Shown: piece by piece, positions 10,020 to 18,530 of the stretch | Numbering within the stretch: the stretch's first letter is position 1 | Layout of the letters: each line of letters starts with the position of its first letter | Assembly (NCBI GenBank): GCA_001931905.2 | Contig: MSJI02000296.1 | Coordinates: 1 to 25,019, forward strand | Reading direction: 5' to 3' | DNA: 25,019 nt | DNA from: Cladosporium sp. IMV 00045 | Taxonomy: Eukaryota > Ascomycota > Dothideomycetes > Cladosporiales > Cladosporiaceae | Program-made: the position numbers and the translations under genes | The notes under the pieces: model-generated | The model's input: the letters and a program-made list of their open reading frames with translations, nothing else | Told to the model about the DNA's origin: nothing | Database searches by the model: none

Positions 10020-10521
10020 TTCTGAGTAGAGTCAGCAACAGTCTCCGTCAAGATGACATAGCTTGGGAAGATAACTACATTTCGCCCCTGAGTTAGGCTT
10101 CATGTACTCAATATCGTTTTCTTTGTTGTCCGCTCGGGCTTCCTCGATCATGCTTTCGATGCCCTTGTCCTTCAGAGCTTTCTGTTGTCTGCATTAGCCG
10201 GGGTGACTTCTCGCTGATATAGCAGACTCAATGATTGAGTCAACGTACGGTCAAACATGTCTTATACTGCCTGAAGAGAGGCTCGCATTCGTCTTCTTTC
10301 GCGGTCCCTCGAAGGAATTCTAGATTTGAGGTCAGGACGAAGCGTTCTCTAGGCGGCGTGAGCTGTGACTTCACTCACTCTCGCTGTACCATTTCAGAAA
10401 GCAGGTATCGTAGCGTCTGTTTGATCGCACAGTCAACTTTCTGTCGCTTGTGTGATAATACAGTTGCTTCTCGAACGTACTCTTTGACTTCATTGCACTC
10501 GGGGGCAAATGATGCTGACAT
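10020..10521 (-). CDS. MDM35: Mdm35 (TRIAP1-like), mitochondrial intermembrane-space twin CX9C protein
   Basis: Mdm35 binds Ups1/Ups2-type (PRELI) lipid-transfer proteins in the intermembrane space and supports phosphatidic acid and phosphatidylserine transfer. The gene is split into five tiny exons, so no single open frame shows it. Exons (- strand): 10521-10481, 10416-10379, 10319-10249, 10181-10079, 10021-10020. Introns are 64, 59, 67 and 57 nt, starting GTACGT, GTGAGT, GTACGT and GTAGTT and all ending AG. The spliced 84-aa product begins MSASFAPECNEVKERYDTC and has Cys9-x9-Cys19 and Cys38-x9-Cys48, the twin CX9C fold used by the Mia40 disulfide relay. WYSEKFLRG is typical of Mdm35. The last intron splits the TAA stop (T|AA). 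If that intron is retained, the frame runs on to a TGA at 10032-10034 with 15 extra residues. It shares a 396-bp divergent promoter with RRP6. Confidence 0.92.
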
Positions 10522-10917
10522 GACTGGGATGCTCGGCTCTGTGAAAAAGGCAAAACCGTGAATGCGTTTACAAGTGATGTATCTCCGACTTTGAGGCAGG
10601 TTTCGAATACTTAGAATGATGAGGTATCAAACCACGGTGGTGGCGGCTGGTCGCTGAAAGAGGAAGGAAGCGGTTGGAAGTGAAGCCGAGGGTCCGTGCC
10701 CCGCGAGTCTCAAGTCCAAAGTCCAAAGTCCATTCCAGAAAATGCTGGCTGACTTCATCGTTCAAGATCACGCTCGGAGGCGATTTTCTTCCCCTTCAAC
10801 TAACAAACCGCGACTCGGCAACGCTCAATCGGGGAATGAAGTGATTGCTTCGCTTTCTTTCTTGGCTGCATCGCCAACTATCACAACCCTCACACCTTGT
10901 CGCAAAATTCACATACC
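10522..10917. promoter_or_regulatory. Divergent promoter region between MDM35 and RRP6
   Basis: These 396 bp separate the two start codons and must hold both promoters. No clear TATA box is seen. The only marked element is a perfect three-copy heptamer (10712-10732). No additional gene is supported. Confidence 0.6.
10712..10732. repeat. Three perfect tandem copies of AAGTCCA
   Basis: AAGTCCA is repeated at 10712-10718, 10719-10725 and 10726-10732 in the MDM35/RRP6 divergent promoter, ending 185 bp before the RRP6 start. It may be a short slippage repeat or a clustered binding site. Function is not known. Confidence 0.7.
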
Positions 10918-13455
10918 ATGGACGACTTTGCGCGCCTTCAATCCTCCGTTCAATCCGCCCTCGTCGACACCACTCGCAGCGCCACCGCGCTCGCTGCCCA
11001 GGATCTCCCCTTCCACAGAACCGTCGACCCGTCGCTGAGCACCTCTCTCGACGCCCAAAATGCGAGGCTTCTCAATCTTGCGAGCCGTCTTCTCGGGTCT
11101 GCGACAGCGCATGCGGACAACGTACGTCCCACTCTGCGCGACATGGAGGATGTCGAGAGCAACTGGACTCGCGTCGTTGACGTCGTCGACAGCCTGCTTG
11201 AGCGTGCAGATACCGCTCTGGACGAGTTTACTGGTGCGGTGAAGAGATTGAGTCCGAGGGAACAGGTAAGCTTTGCAAGGACATGTGGTTCGGGACAAGA
11301 TGTGCTGACGGATGGAAAGACTCCTGTTGGGAACAACAAGCCTGCCAGACCTTCTCGAATTAGTGCAGCTCTGAGGTCTCAGGATATCGAGAAGCCGCAG
11401 CTCACTTTCGAGAATAAGCCTTTCAACTATGAAACCGAGCCCTTCAAACCGCTTCTGTCGAATAAGCCTCACGCGAGCGTTGCTCTTGAAAGCGCACCGG
11501 TCGCTACTGATGAGGACTCCAAACAACAGTACGTCGACTATCTGATCACGCATTCTCGCCTTGGCCTGGAGCACGTCTCCTCCAAGGCTGGTCGGAAGCG
11601 CAAGCGCGCATCTGTTTTCAGAGATACTTACCTAGGTCGCAGATACGCTCACCCTTACCAACTCGAGATCGAGCAATACAACTACCCCTCTACAGTCTAC
11701 ACCCACGCCGAACCGACCGTCTACCACCCATTCGAATCTACGACCGCCACGATGGTGGACACAGAAGAAGCTCTCGACGAGATGCTTCAAGAATTGAAGA
11801 AGGCGAAAGAGATTGCAATCGATTTGGAACATCACGATCAGCGCTCATATATTGGCATTGTCTGCCTTATGCAGATCAGCACCCGCGACCGCGACTGGAT
11901 CGTCGACACCCTTGTCCCTTGGAGGCGGAAGCTGCAAGCCCTTAATGAGGTCTTCGCGGACCCTATGATTGTGAAGATCATGCATGGTGCCCACATGGAC
12001 ATGATTTGGCTGCAGAGAGATCTCGGTCTCTATGTTGTTGGACTGTTCGACACCCACCACGCATCCAGGGCGCTTGGTTACCCAGGTGGAAGCTACGCTT
12101 TCCTCCTTCAGAAGTTCACTGGTGTTCAGGCTCAAAAGCAGTATCAGACCGCAGACTGGCGCATCAGACCATTACCTCAGGAGCTCATCGACTACGCGCG
12201 CAGCGACACCCACTACTTGATGTACATCTACGACAACATGCGCAACGAGCTAATCGAGAAGTCCGATTTCTCCGTTCCCAATCATGAAAAGGATAAGGTT
12301 CACGATGTCTGTGAACGATCCAAGGAATATGCACTCCAACGATACGAGCACCCGATCTACGACACCGAGACTGGACAGGGTGCTGGTGGGTGGTACAAGC
12401 TGGTTTCTCGAACTGCCGCGAACTTGAGCAAACCGGAATTCGCAACCTTCCGTGCCATTCACAAGTGGCGTGATGAGGTCGCTCGCGAGCAGGACGATAG
12501 CGTCAACTACGTGATGCCGAACCATATGATCTTCACTCTGGCGCGTGCCATGCCCAACACTCGAGCTGAACTGCTCGGCGTCGCGCAACCCGCCACCCAG
12601 ACCATTCGTCTCCGTGCTGATGAGTTGGTGGCTACTATCGTCCAAGCAAAGAAGGAAGGAGAGAACGGTCCGGAAATGCTAGAGCTCCTTGCTAAAATCG
12701 ATCCTATCCACTTCAAGAAGGCTATGGAGAAGGCCGCAACTCGCGCAGCTGGAGGCTTCGAGGGAGTCGCGAAATACACCAACCAAGCCAGTGCCCAACC
12801 GCCTCCTGTAGGTGTCACGTCTCTGCTGTCCTCCTCACTCCGAACCAACTCGAGCATGTTCTGGGGCGGCAAATCCCAACAACAGCAACAACAAACAAGA
12901 CCCGTCACCACCGTCCCAGACATCAAACTCAGCGTCCCCATGCCCCCTCTCACAGCCGAAGTCTTCTCCGAAACCGCAGCATCCGAAGCCGCGCAGATGA
13001 CCACACCTTCAGCACCGGAATCCCACTCCTCTCCCGAACCCCAAGCCGAGCAAGACGACACCTTCATCCTCAAACAACTCCCCAAAAACAAAAAACGCAA
13101 ACACACCGACCCCGCTCCCCCCGCGCCCGACACCGACGCCCTCGCCACGCAAACCGACGAAGTCACCATCGACCCTTCGGCAGACCGCGCGCGCCTCAAG
13201 GCCGAGCGCAAGCGCGCCAAGAAAGAGGCGAAAGCGTTCGCCAGCGCCGCAGCGGCGGACGCCGAAGCTGAAGACGAGGCTTTCGACTACGCCTCCGCGC
13301 CCTCCATCCTCAACCCGCCCCGCAAGAGTATTCAGGAGCTCAAGGCGGAGCGCAAGAAGGTCAAGGATCCTTACAGTAAGAGCTTGGATGCGCCCAAGGG
13401 CCAGCCGAGGGTGCAGAAAGAGAGGGCGGGGAGGAGTATGACTTTTAAGAAGTGA
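10918..13455 (+). CDS. RRP6: Rrp6, nuclear exosome 3'-5' exoribonuclease
   Basis: DEDD-Y exonuclease subunit of the nuclear RNA exosome; trims rRNA, snoRNA and aberrant transcripts. Model: exon 10918-11265, intron 11266-11319 (GTAAGC..AAAG, branch GCTGAC), exon 11320-13455; 827 aa. An N-terminal PMC2NT region (about 5-100) binds Rrp47 in the family. Catalytic motifs in spliced numbering: IDLEHHD (Asp284, Glu286), GAHMDMIWL (Asp343), and YARSDTHYL (Asp412, Tyr415). An HRDC domain follows (about 470-560). The tail is charged with NLS-like basic clusters (KNKKRKH, KAERKRAKKEAK) and ends GRSMTFKK. The 54-nt intron contains no stop, so an unspliced reading adds 18 residues; splicing gives SPREQ-TPVGNNKP, which fits the family. 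ATG 10918 is the first in frame. The downstream neighbour is convergent. Confidence 0.96.
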   Translation: MDDFARLQSSVQSALVDTTRSATALAAQDLPFHRTVDPSLSTSLDAQNARLLNLASRLLGSATAHADNVRPTLRDMEDVESNWTRVVDVVDSLLERADTALDEFTGAVKRLSPREQVSFARTCGSGQDVLTDGKTPVGNNKPARPSRISAALRSQDIEKPQLTFENKPFNYETEPFKPLLSNKPHASVALESAPVATDEDSKQQYVDYLITHSRLGLEHVSSKAGRKRKRASVFRDTYLGRRYAHPYQLEIEQYNYPSTVYTHAEPTVYHPFESTTATMVDTEEALDEMLQELKKAKEIAIDLEHHDQRSYIGIVCLMQISTRDRDWIVDTLVPWRRKLQALNEVFADPMIVKIMHGAHMDMIWLQRDLGLYVVGLFDTHHASRALGYPGGSYAFLLQKFTGVQAQKQYQTADWRIRPLPQELIDYARSDTHYLMYIYDNMRNELIEKSDFSVPNHEKDKVHDVCERSKEYALQRYEHPIYDTETGQGAGGWYKLVSRTAANLSKPEFATFRAIHKWRDEVAREQDDSVNYVMPNHMIFTLARAMPNTRAELLGVAQPATQTIRLRADELVATIVQAKKEGENGPEMLELLAKIDPIHFKKAMEKAATRAAGGFEGVAKYTNQASAQPPPVGVTSLLSSSLRTNSSMFWGGKSQQQQQQTRPVTTVPDIKLSVPMPPLTAEVFSETAASEAAQMTTPSAPESHSSPEPQAEQDDTFILKQLPKNKKRKHTDPAPPAPDTDALATQTDEVTIDPSADRARLKAERKRAKKEAKAFASAAAADAEAEDEAFDYASAPSILNPPRKSIQELKAERKKVKDPYSKSLDAPKGQPRVQKERAGRSMTFKK

Positions 13456-14032
13456 GGGCAGGAGGGTGAATTGAGCAATGCTGGTGGGGGGGATTTTGTA
13501 AGTTAAGGGAAGGGAAGATGAAGCGAGCGTGCTGGGGGGAGAAGTGGTGGATTGTGTCTGTCTGTGAAAGGTAGTTCCGTGCCCCTTCATTGCCTTTAGC
13601 GTCCCGGTATGGGCGCCATGTATGGGGAATTCTCCAAGAATATCTTTCCCTCCACTGCTCAAAAATTCTCTCGAGATTCTTCCGAATTCCTTTCCTTGAT
13701 TCTTTCTGCCTTCACCTTGCACCGGGAACTGCCTTCGTCTCTGCGGGACTGGATTTGCTGTCGGAGCTCCATCATTGCAGCAGCCTTTTGCGAGGATTTC
13801 TACACATGCTTGTTTGGACTTGGGATTTCTCTTGAACTCTTTGAACAATCCACGGACATCGGGTGAATAAAAATGCGAGGTCTGATAAGCGTAAACCGAC
13901 AAGTGAACTTTTTTTCTATGCACATATATATACCCATAGACACGTACAGGATTGGATATTCATCCCACATCCAAAAAAAAAAAAAAAAGAACATCACATC
14001 ACATCCTACCATACCAAAGCACCCTCAACATC
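13456..14032. other. Convergent intergenic region between RRP6 and the hydratase gene
   Basis: Contains both 3' UTRs. An AATAAA at 13866-13871 could be a + strand polyadenylation signal, though it lies about 410 nt after the RRP6 stop. A run of sixteen adenines (13973-13988) lies 44 bp beyond the hydratase stop, as a T-tract on its coding strand. No gene is supported on either strand. Confidence 0.55.
13973..13988. repeat. A16 homopolymer
   Basis: Sixteen adenines on the + strand lie next to ATATATA-type sequence (about 13923-13931) in the convergent 3' region. It is simple sequence, probably part of the 3'-end signals of the - strand hydratase gene. Confidence 0.8.
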
Positions 14033-15086
14033 TCACCGTCCCTTGAAACTCGGCTTCCTCTTCTCCCCAAACGCCGTCAACGCCTCCACGCGATCCTGCG
14101 TCGGCAACACCAAATCATACGCCGCATTCTCACTCTCCTCGCCCCTCTGCCAGCCCTCCACGGCCTGCAGCGCCGCTCTGGTGGCCACGGGTCCTCCCTC
14201 GCAAATGTCGTTCGCCAGCGCCACGGCCTGCGCCATGAGTTTGCCGCGCGCCACGCCGGGCGCTTTCGCTTCGTCTTCGCTAACTTCCACTAGTCGGTCG
14301 GCGAGGCCCATGAAGTACGCTTCGGGGCCGGAGACGCGGCGGCCGGTGAGGATGAGGTCGCGGGCGCGCGAGGGGCCGACTATGCTGGGGAGGCGGTAGG
14401 TGCCGCCTGGGAGGGGGGTGTTAGTGGGAGGGGATGATGTGTTGTGTGGGAGTTGAGGAGGCTTACCAGCGCCTGGGATGATGGCGAGACGGGTCTCGGG
14501 CAGGCCGACGACGGCGGTGGAGGCGAGGACGCGGAAGTTGGTGCAGAGGGCCAATTCTAGACCGCCGCCGAAGGCTGTGCTGCTGATGGCGGAGATGGTG
14601 GGGATGGGGAGGGTGGAGAGGCGGGTGAAGGTGTTTCGGAGCTTGGAGAGGAATTGGGCGACTCTGTGCGATTGGTGATTTGTATTAGCATGTTGTTCTT
14701 CCACACCACCCAAACGCAAGACGGTCTCTCACTACTCACTCTTCAGGCGACATGGTCAAGCGCTCCTTCAAGTCAGCCCCAGCGCAGAAAGCATCATCGC
14801 TCTCACTGGCCAGGATGAGGGCTCTGGTGCTGCCATTGCCACCTTCCTTGTGCAGACCCTCGACGACGCCGTTCAGCTCGCCCAAGAGCTGGGTGGAGAT
14901 GGCGTTGCGGGCTTTTGGTCTGTCAAGAGACAGGACGGTGATGGTGCCGGCGTGGGGAGCGGGAATGCTGGAGATCTTGAGAGCGGCGCCCAGCGACGAG
15001 GCGTAGGCGCGCTGGTTCAAGCAGGACTTCAGCCATTTGGCGTTGGCGGCGACGACGACATGGCGACGGGCGAGGTGGCCGAACAT
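14033..15086 (-). CDS. AUH: Mitochondrial methylglutaconyl-CoA hydratase / enoyl-CoA hydratase (AUH-like)
   Basis: Crotonase-family hydratase; the AUH group hydrates 3-methylglutaconyl-CoA to HMG-CoA in leucine breakdown. Exons (- strand): 15086-14740, 14663-14467, 14406-14033. Introns are 76 nt (GTGAGT..CACAG, branch GCTAAT) and 60 nt (GTAAGC..CCCAG, branch CTAAC). Product 305 aa. The N-terminus is basic (MFGHLARRHVVV to NQRAYASS), a mitochondrial presequence with a likely cleavage near QRAYAS. Crotonase motifs: AFCAGADLKER (oxyanion region, about 99-109), GGGLELAL with Glu152, and LPETRLAIIPGAGGT with Glu172. The two catalytic glutamates are 20 apart, as in AUH. A usual Asp-Gly before the GGG loop is replaced by Ser-Ser-Thr. 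No acyl-CoA carboxylase genes are adjacent. A general short-chain enoyl-CoA hydratase is the alternative. Confidence 0.9.
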
Positions 15087-15115
15087 GATTGCAGCGGCAT
15101 GTCGAAGTCGATCAT
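15029..15115 (-). promoter_or_regulatory. Out-of-frame uORF overlapping the hydratase start
   Basis: On the - strand, in-frame ATGs at 15115 and 15100 open a short frame ending at TGA 15031-15029, running past the main ATG at 15086 in another frame. A ribosome using either would miss the main start. It matters only if the transcript begins upstream of 15100, which cannot be seen. Confidence 0.3.
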
Positions 15116-15655
15116 CAAAGCTGCTGGTGTTGGAGAGAGACGGGTTGACGTCGCGAATCACAGAGCCCTGGACCTCGGCTGCGACACAACAAGCTCTACA
15201 TCAGCCAATCACACAGCCATATCTGACACGATAAGCCTTGCGGGTTCTTGTCCCTGGTGGCTGCATCGCCTACGCCCGACGAAGCTCACTTAACAAGCAC
15301 AGGCACATCATGTCATGTCTCTCATGTCACATCTCGCCGTCTCGTGACCTATCACCAACGTCTGCTCAGCCACATGACTGGCCAACCTCTCTAATTACTT
15401 CAGTATCATCTTCTCCTCGTATCACTTTGCCATAGTTCCAACCCTATCACCTTCCTCTTCTGCTTGTATTCCATCCCGTCTACTACTACCACACACCGTC
15501 TCTTGCATTAGTTCGTTGATCGTCTCTAGTCCGTCCGTCCAATCCACCTTAACCCCAACAACATCCCTAGCAAAACCATGTCCTGGGCCGCAAGGATAAA
15601 AGATGCATCGTTGCCTCCTCCGTCAACTCCAGACCTCGACACTATAGCCAACAAC
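15087..15655. promoter_or_regulatory. Divergent promoter region between hydratase and RNase T2
   Basis: No gene seen. A CCAAT box (15205-15209, CCAATCA) lies 119 bp upstream of the hydratase start; CCAAT is the HAP-complex site often found at fungal respiratory and mitochondrial genes. Long C/T-rich stretches (about 15400-15540) precede the RNase T2 starts and look like leader or core promoter sequence. Confidence 0.45.
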
Positions 15656-16939
15656 ATGCCTTCCCTTCGCTCGTTATCCAAATACGCCCTCTCGGCTTTT
15701 GGGGCCTCTCAATCCGTCTTCGCAGACAATATGAACTCATTCTCTCTCGACGCCTCTTCCGCCTGCCCTTCATCCCCGGAACTCTCCTGCCACAACACCA
15801 CCGTCCAACCCAACCTTTGCTGCTTCAACTCCCCCGGCGGTGCCCTCCTCCTAACCCAATTCTGGGACACATCGCCACCAACTGGTCCCGACGATTCATG
15901 GACTCTGCATGGTCTTTGGCCGGACAATTGTGACGGATCCTACGATGCCAACTGCGACCAGCGCCGGGCCTACACCAACATCACCGAAATCCTCAAAGCG
16001 TCCGGCAGCGACGACCTCCTGTCCTACATGCAAACCTACTGGAAAGACTACAAAGGCGACGACGAGTCCTTCTGGGAGCACGAATGGAGCAAACACGGCA
16101 CCTGCATCAGCACGCTCAACCCCTCCTGCTACCCCTCCTACCAGCCGACGCAAGAAGTGCCCGACTTCTTCAACCGCACCGTCTCCCTCTTCCAATCCCT
16201 GCCCTCGTACACCTTCCTCGAGGAAGCCGGAATCCTCCCCTCGACCAGCAAAACCTACACCGCCGCAGAAATCCAAGCCGCCCTGAGCGCCAACCACGCC
16301 GACAAGCAAGTCTACCTCGGCTGCTCCGGCGGCGCCCTCAACGAGATCTGGTACTTCTTCAACGTCCGCGGCACGCTGCAGGACGGCTCCTTCGAGCCCG
16401 CCGCGCCCCTGGCCCGCTCCAAATGCCCCAGCACGGGCATCAAGTACCTGCCCAAACGCTCCGACTCCTCGCCCACCGCCACGCACACGACGGGCACAGC
16501 GGCTCCCACCCCGACCGGCGGCAACGGTGCGCCTTTCAATGGCAAGGGACACCTGGACGTCCGCGTCTCCTCCGGCGGCGGCAGCAAGGGCTGCCTCATC
16601 TCCAACGGCAAGTGGTACGTTTCCGGGACGTGCGCGACGTACACGGCCGTGCCGGAATCGCAAAACGCGCCTAGAGCCGATGATGATTCTCAGGCGCCTG
16701 AAGCGTTCACCCTCCGCTCCTCCAAAGGTTCCTGCGGAATCGTCGACGGCGCTTTCGCGTGCGGCACTGCCGTTTCGGACGCGCAGGTCTTCGGCTCTGA
16801 TGGGAAGGGCAGGTTGGTTTACGAGGGGAGTGGGAATTTCTCCGCGGAGGGAACGCCGAGCGGGACGAAGCAGGTGGAGGTTTTCGTGGGAGGTGGTGAG
16901 AGGGCGGTTAGTTTGGAGGTTGAGTGGAGGGGTGCTTGA
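15656..16939 (+). CDS. RNase T2 family endoribonuclease, secreted or vacuolar (Rny1-like)
   Basis: Cleaves single-stranded RNA through 2',3'-cyclic phosphates in vacuole or outside the cell. One exon, 427 aa from this start. It contains both T2 signatures: WTLHGLWP (His85) and FWEHEWSKHGTC (Glu143, His147), spaced as in RNase Rh, plus the paired cysteines of the fold. A Ser/Thr/Pro-rich linker (about 268-292) leads to a C-terminal domain of about 130 residues, as in Rny1-type fungal enzymes. I chose ATG 15656 because it begins a signal-peptide-like sequence (MPSLRSLSKYALSAFGASQS, then VFA). An in-frame ATG at 15578 would add 26 polar residues before it and hide the signal. Both have A at -3. 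The gene is intact and has no intron. Confidence 0.92.
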   Translation: MPSLRSLSKYALSAFGASQSVFADNMNSFSLDASSACPSSPELSCHNTTVQPNLCCFNSPGGALLLTQFWDTSPPTGPDDSWTLHGLWPDNCDGSYDANCDQRRAYTNITEILKASGSDDLLSYMQTYWKDYKGDDESFWEHEWSKHGTCISTLNPSCYPSYQPTQEVPDFFNRTVSLFQSLPSYTFLEEAGILPSTSKTYTAAEIQAALSANHADKQVYLGCSGGALNEIWYFFNVRGTLQDGSFEPAAPLARSKCPSTGIKYLPKRSDSSPTATHTTGTAAPTPTGGNGAPFNGKGHLDVRVSSGGGSKGCLISNGKWYVSGTCATYTAVPESQNAPRADDDSQAPEAFTLRSSKGSCGIVDGAFACGTAVSDAQVFGSDGKGRLVYEGSGNFSAEGTPSGTKQVEVFVGGGERAVSLEVEWRGA

Positions 16940-17546
16940 AGTGGTATAGTTGGGAAGTTTGGCATTTGCATGTTTGAAGGGCGTGGGATACGTTAGACGC
17001 ATTTAGATGGGATAGACGAAAAGATATGGAAACTTCACTTTACGAAGGCCGTGCGCTAGCATCGACGCGACGGATTGTGGTGGGTTTGGCGAACGCTGTT
17101 GAAAGGCGATGTGATGGTCCTCTGCCTTCCTTCACAACGCTTCGACTACTTGTTGGAGATACGTGCATGCACTTGCATGACGACGACGACGATTTCCTCC
17201 AGCAAGACGTTCACATTCGCCAGGCATCAAGACGTCAAAAACAGCGATCACACGAAAGACAAGACAAATTGGAAAGAATCGGAAAGAGATCTTCTCATTC
17301 ACAGCTTATCGGAGATTCATACTAATCTCAGGTTTCAACGCAATCAAAAACAAGCAAACTTCCCATTTCAGGATCCGTCATCATGGAGCTCATTCGCCAC
17401 CGCAGGCTTCCACCGAGCCAAAATCCACCACCATCATGACCACCACGAGCATCAGCAATTTGCAGGTTGAGAAAGAAAAAGAAGGGAAAGGGGGCTTGTG
17501 ATGTCAGGTAAGAGTGCAAGTCAGAAAGAGAGAAGAGGTGCTGCAG
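16940..17546. other. Convergent intergenic region after RNase T2
   Basis: Holds the RNase T2 3' UTR and the - strand 3' UTR of the HSP12 locus. No frame on either strand shows domain similarity or codon bias. A short GAC repeat occurs near 17180-17190. No gene is supported. Confidence 0.6.
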
Positions 17547-17822
17547 CTACTTCTTCGCATCGGCAGAAGGAGCAGCAGAAGGAGCAGCAGGAGGAGGACA
17601 AGGCTTGTCGGCGGGCTTGTCAGCAGGCTTGTCGGCAGGCTTCGGCTTGTCGTCCTTTGGCTTGTCATCCTTGGGCTTGTCATCTTTCTTGTCATCCTTG
17701 TGCTTATCGCCATGAGGGTGCTGGTGGTGAAAAAAGCTGCTGAAATCCTTGTGTTCGTGGTGAGGGCTCAGGTGGGGAAGGTGGTGGCGCTCATGCTGCG
17801 GGAGGTCGGCATGGTCTTTGTT
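17547..17822 (-). other. In-frame 91-codon continuation after the HSP12 stop (His-rich, then Lys/Asp/Pro repeats)
   Basis: Immediately after the HSP12 TAG the same frame stays open for 91 codons to a second TAG (17549-17547). It is His-rich at first (HERHHLPHLSPHHEHKD, then FFHHQHPHGDKHK), then carries KDDKP and ADKP repeats and an Ala/Pro/Ser end (PSAAPSADAKK). Repeat units differ mostly at third positions (CCC/CCA/CCG, GAT/GAC, GCC/GCT), as expected if the protein is selected. It could join HSP12 through an intron at 17826-17740 (87 nt, GTAGAA..TTTCAG, a weak donor overlapping the stop), or by stop readthrough, or be the remains of a longer protein. Coding character is visible; the way it is expressed is inferred. 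Confidence 0.55.
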
Positions 17823-18237
17823 CTACTTCTTCTCGATGCCGACCGCGTGCTTGGCCTTGTCGAGGAGGGACTCGTCCGTGTGGGCATCCTTCTCGCGCGA
17901 GACCTTGTCCGTGGCGGACTGGGTGGTGGACTTCTGGGAGTCGGGGACGGCGTCACTGGGGAGGGTGTGTTAGCTGAGGTTTGAGGGGAAAGGGTGAAAG
18001 GGATGGGGTGGTGGGAGGTGATGATGATGCTGGTGATGATGTACCGCTGGACCTTGTCGCCGACGCCGGTGACGGTGTCGTGGATCTTGTCCGTGGTGGA
18101 CTTGGAGCTGTCCGGAGTGACCTTGTCGGTGACCTCTGTGGTCAAATGTCAGTCAGGAATGGCCTTGAGTGATGGGCAAGTGAGGGACGAGTGATGGACG
18201 TACTGTCACCGAGATCCTGGCGAATGGCGTCAGACAT
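17823..18237 (-). CDS. HSP12: Hsp9/Hsp12-family small stress protein
   Basis: Small hydrophilic, unfolded-in-solution stress protein; in yeast Hsp12 folds on membranes and protects them during heat, osmotic and stationary-phase stress. Exons (- strand): 18237-18204, 18135-18045, 17955-17823. Introns are 68 nt (GTACGT..CACAG, branch CTGAC) and 89 nt (GTACAT..CCCAG, branch CTAAC). The 85-aa product begins MSDAIRQDLGDKV and holds two family repeats (VTPDSSKSTTDK and VPDSQKSTTQSATDK); it ends GIEKK. Nearly all codons end in C or G, and the leader on the coding strand is rich in CA/AC, both marks of a strongly expressed fungal gene. AGGGG stress elements lie upstream. A coding-like continuation follows the stop, so the true C-terminus is uncertain. 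Family call firm. Confidence 0.9.
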
Positions 18238-18369
18238 GATGATGGTTGGTTTGTATGAAACGGTTGTTGGTTTGATTGAGTGAGTGTTTGTGTGTTGTTG
18301 CTTGGAGTTTTGGAGGAGGAATGAGGATGTGTGTGGTGTGTGAGTGGGAAGAAGAGGAAGAGAAGGGAC

Positions 18370-18374
18370 AGGGG
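18370..18374. promoter_or_regulatory. STRE-like AGGGG element upstream of HSP12
   Basis: AGGGG lies 133 bp upstream of the HSP12 ATG. This pentamer is the Msn2/4-type stress response element, which drives HSP12 in yeast and works in both orientations. A single pentamer is weak evidence; the gene context raises its value. Confidence 0.35.
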
Positions 18375-18525
18375 AGAAGAAGGAAGGCTACTTATGGTTA
18401 TCGTCGGGGAAGCAGTGAACGAGAGGCATCACATGCAGGCAGCAATGTCGTTGGTGCGCCGTCACTGGTTGCCTCATATATGTGTGTAACCACAAGAGCG
18501 GGAAGGTGCAGACTGCAGAACTGGA

Positions 18526-18530
18526 AGGGG
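18526..18530. promoter_or_regulatory. Second STRE-like AGGGG element upstream of HSP12
   Basis: A second AGGGG, 289 bp upstream of the HSP12 ATG and 156 bp from the first. Two copies within 300 bp fit a stress-induced promoter but can occur by chance in this G-rich stretch. Confidence 0.3.

Noticed and set aside
10235..10561. 108-codon + strand open frame between the reductase and RRP6
   Set aside because: It is antisense to the MDM35 exons and introns, which explain the sequence far better (exact twin CX9C spacing after splicing).
13009..13923. 304-codon - strand open frame overlapping the RRP6 3' end and the following intergenic region
   Set aside because: More than half is antisense to RRP6, where high GC suppresses stops. 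The non-overlapping part matches no family I recognise and lacks the local codon bias.
15896..17002. 368-codon - strand open frame antisense to RNase T2
   Set aside because: Its Gly/Ala/Val/Arg-rich translation is the expected shadow of a C-ending-codon gene on the other strand; the + strand carries intact catalytic motifs.
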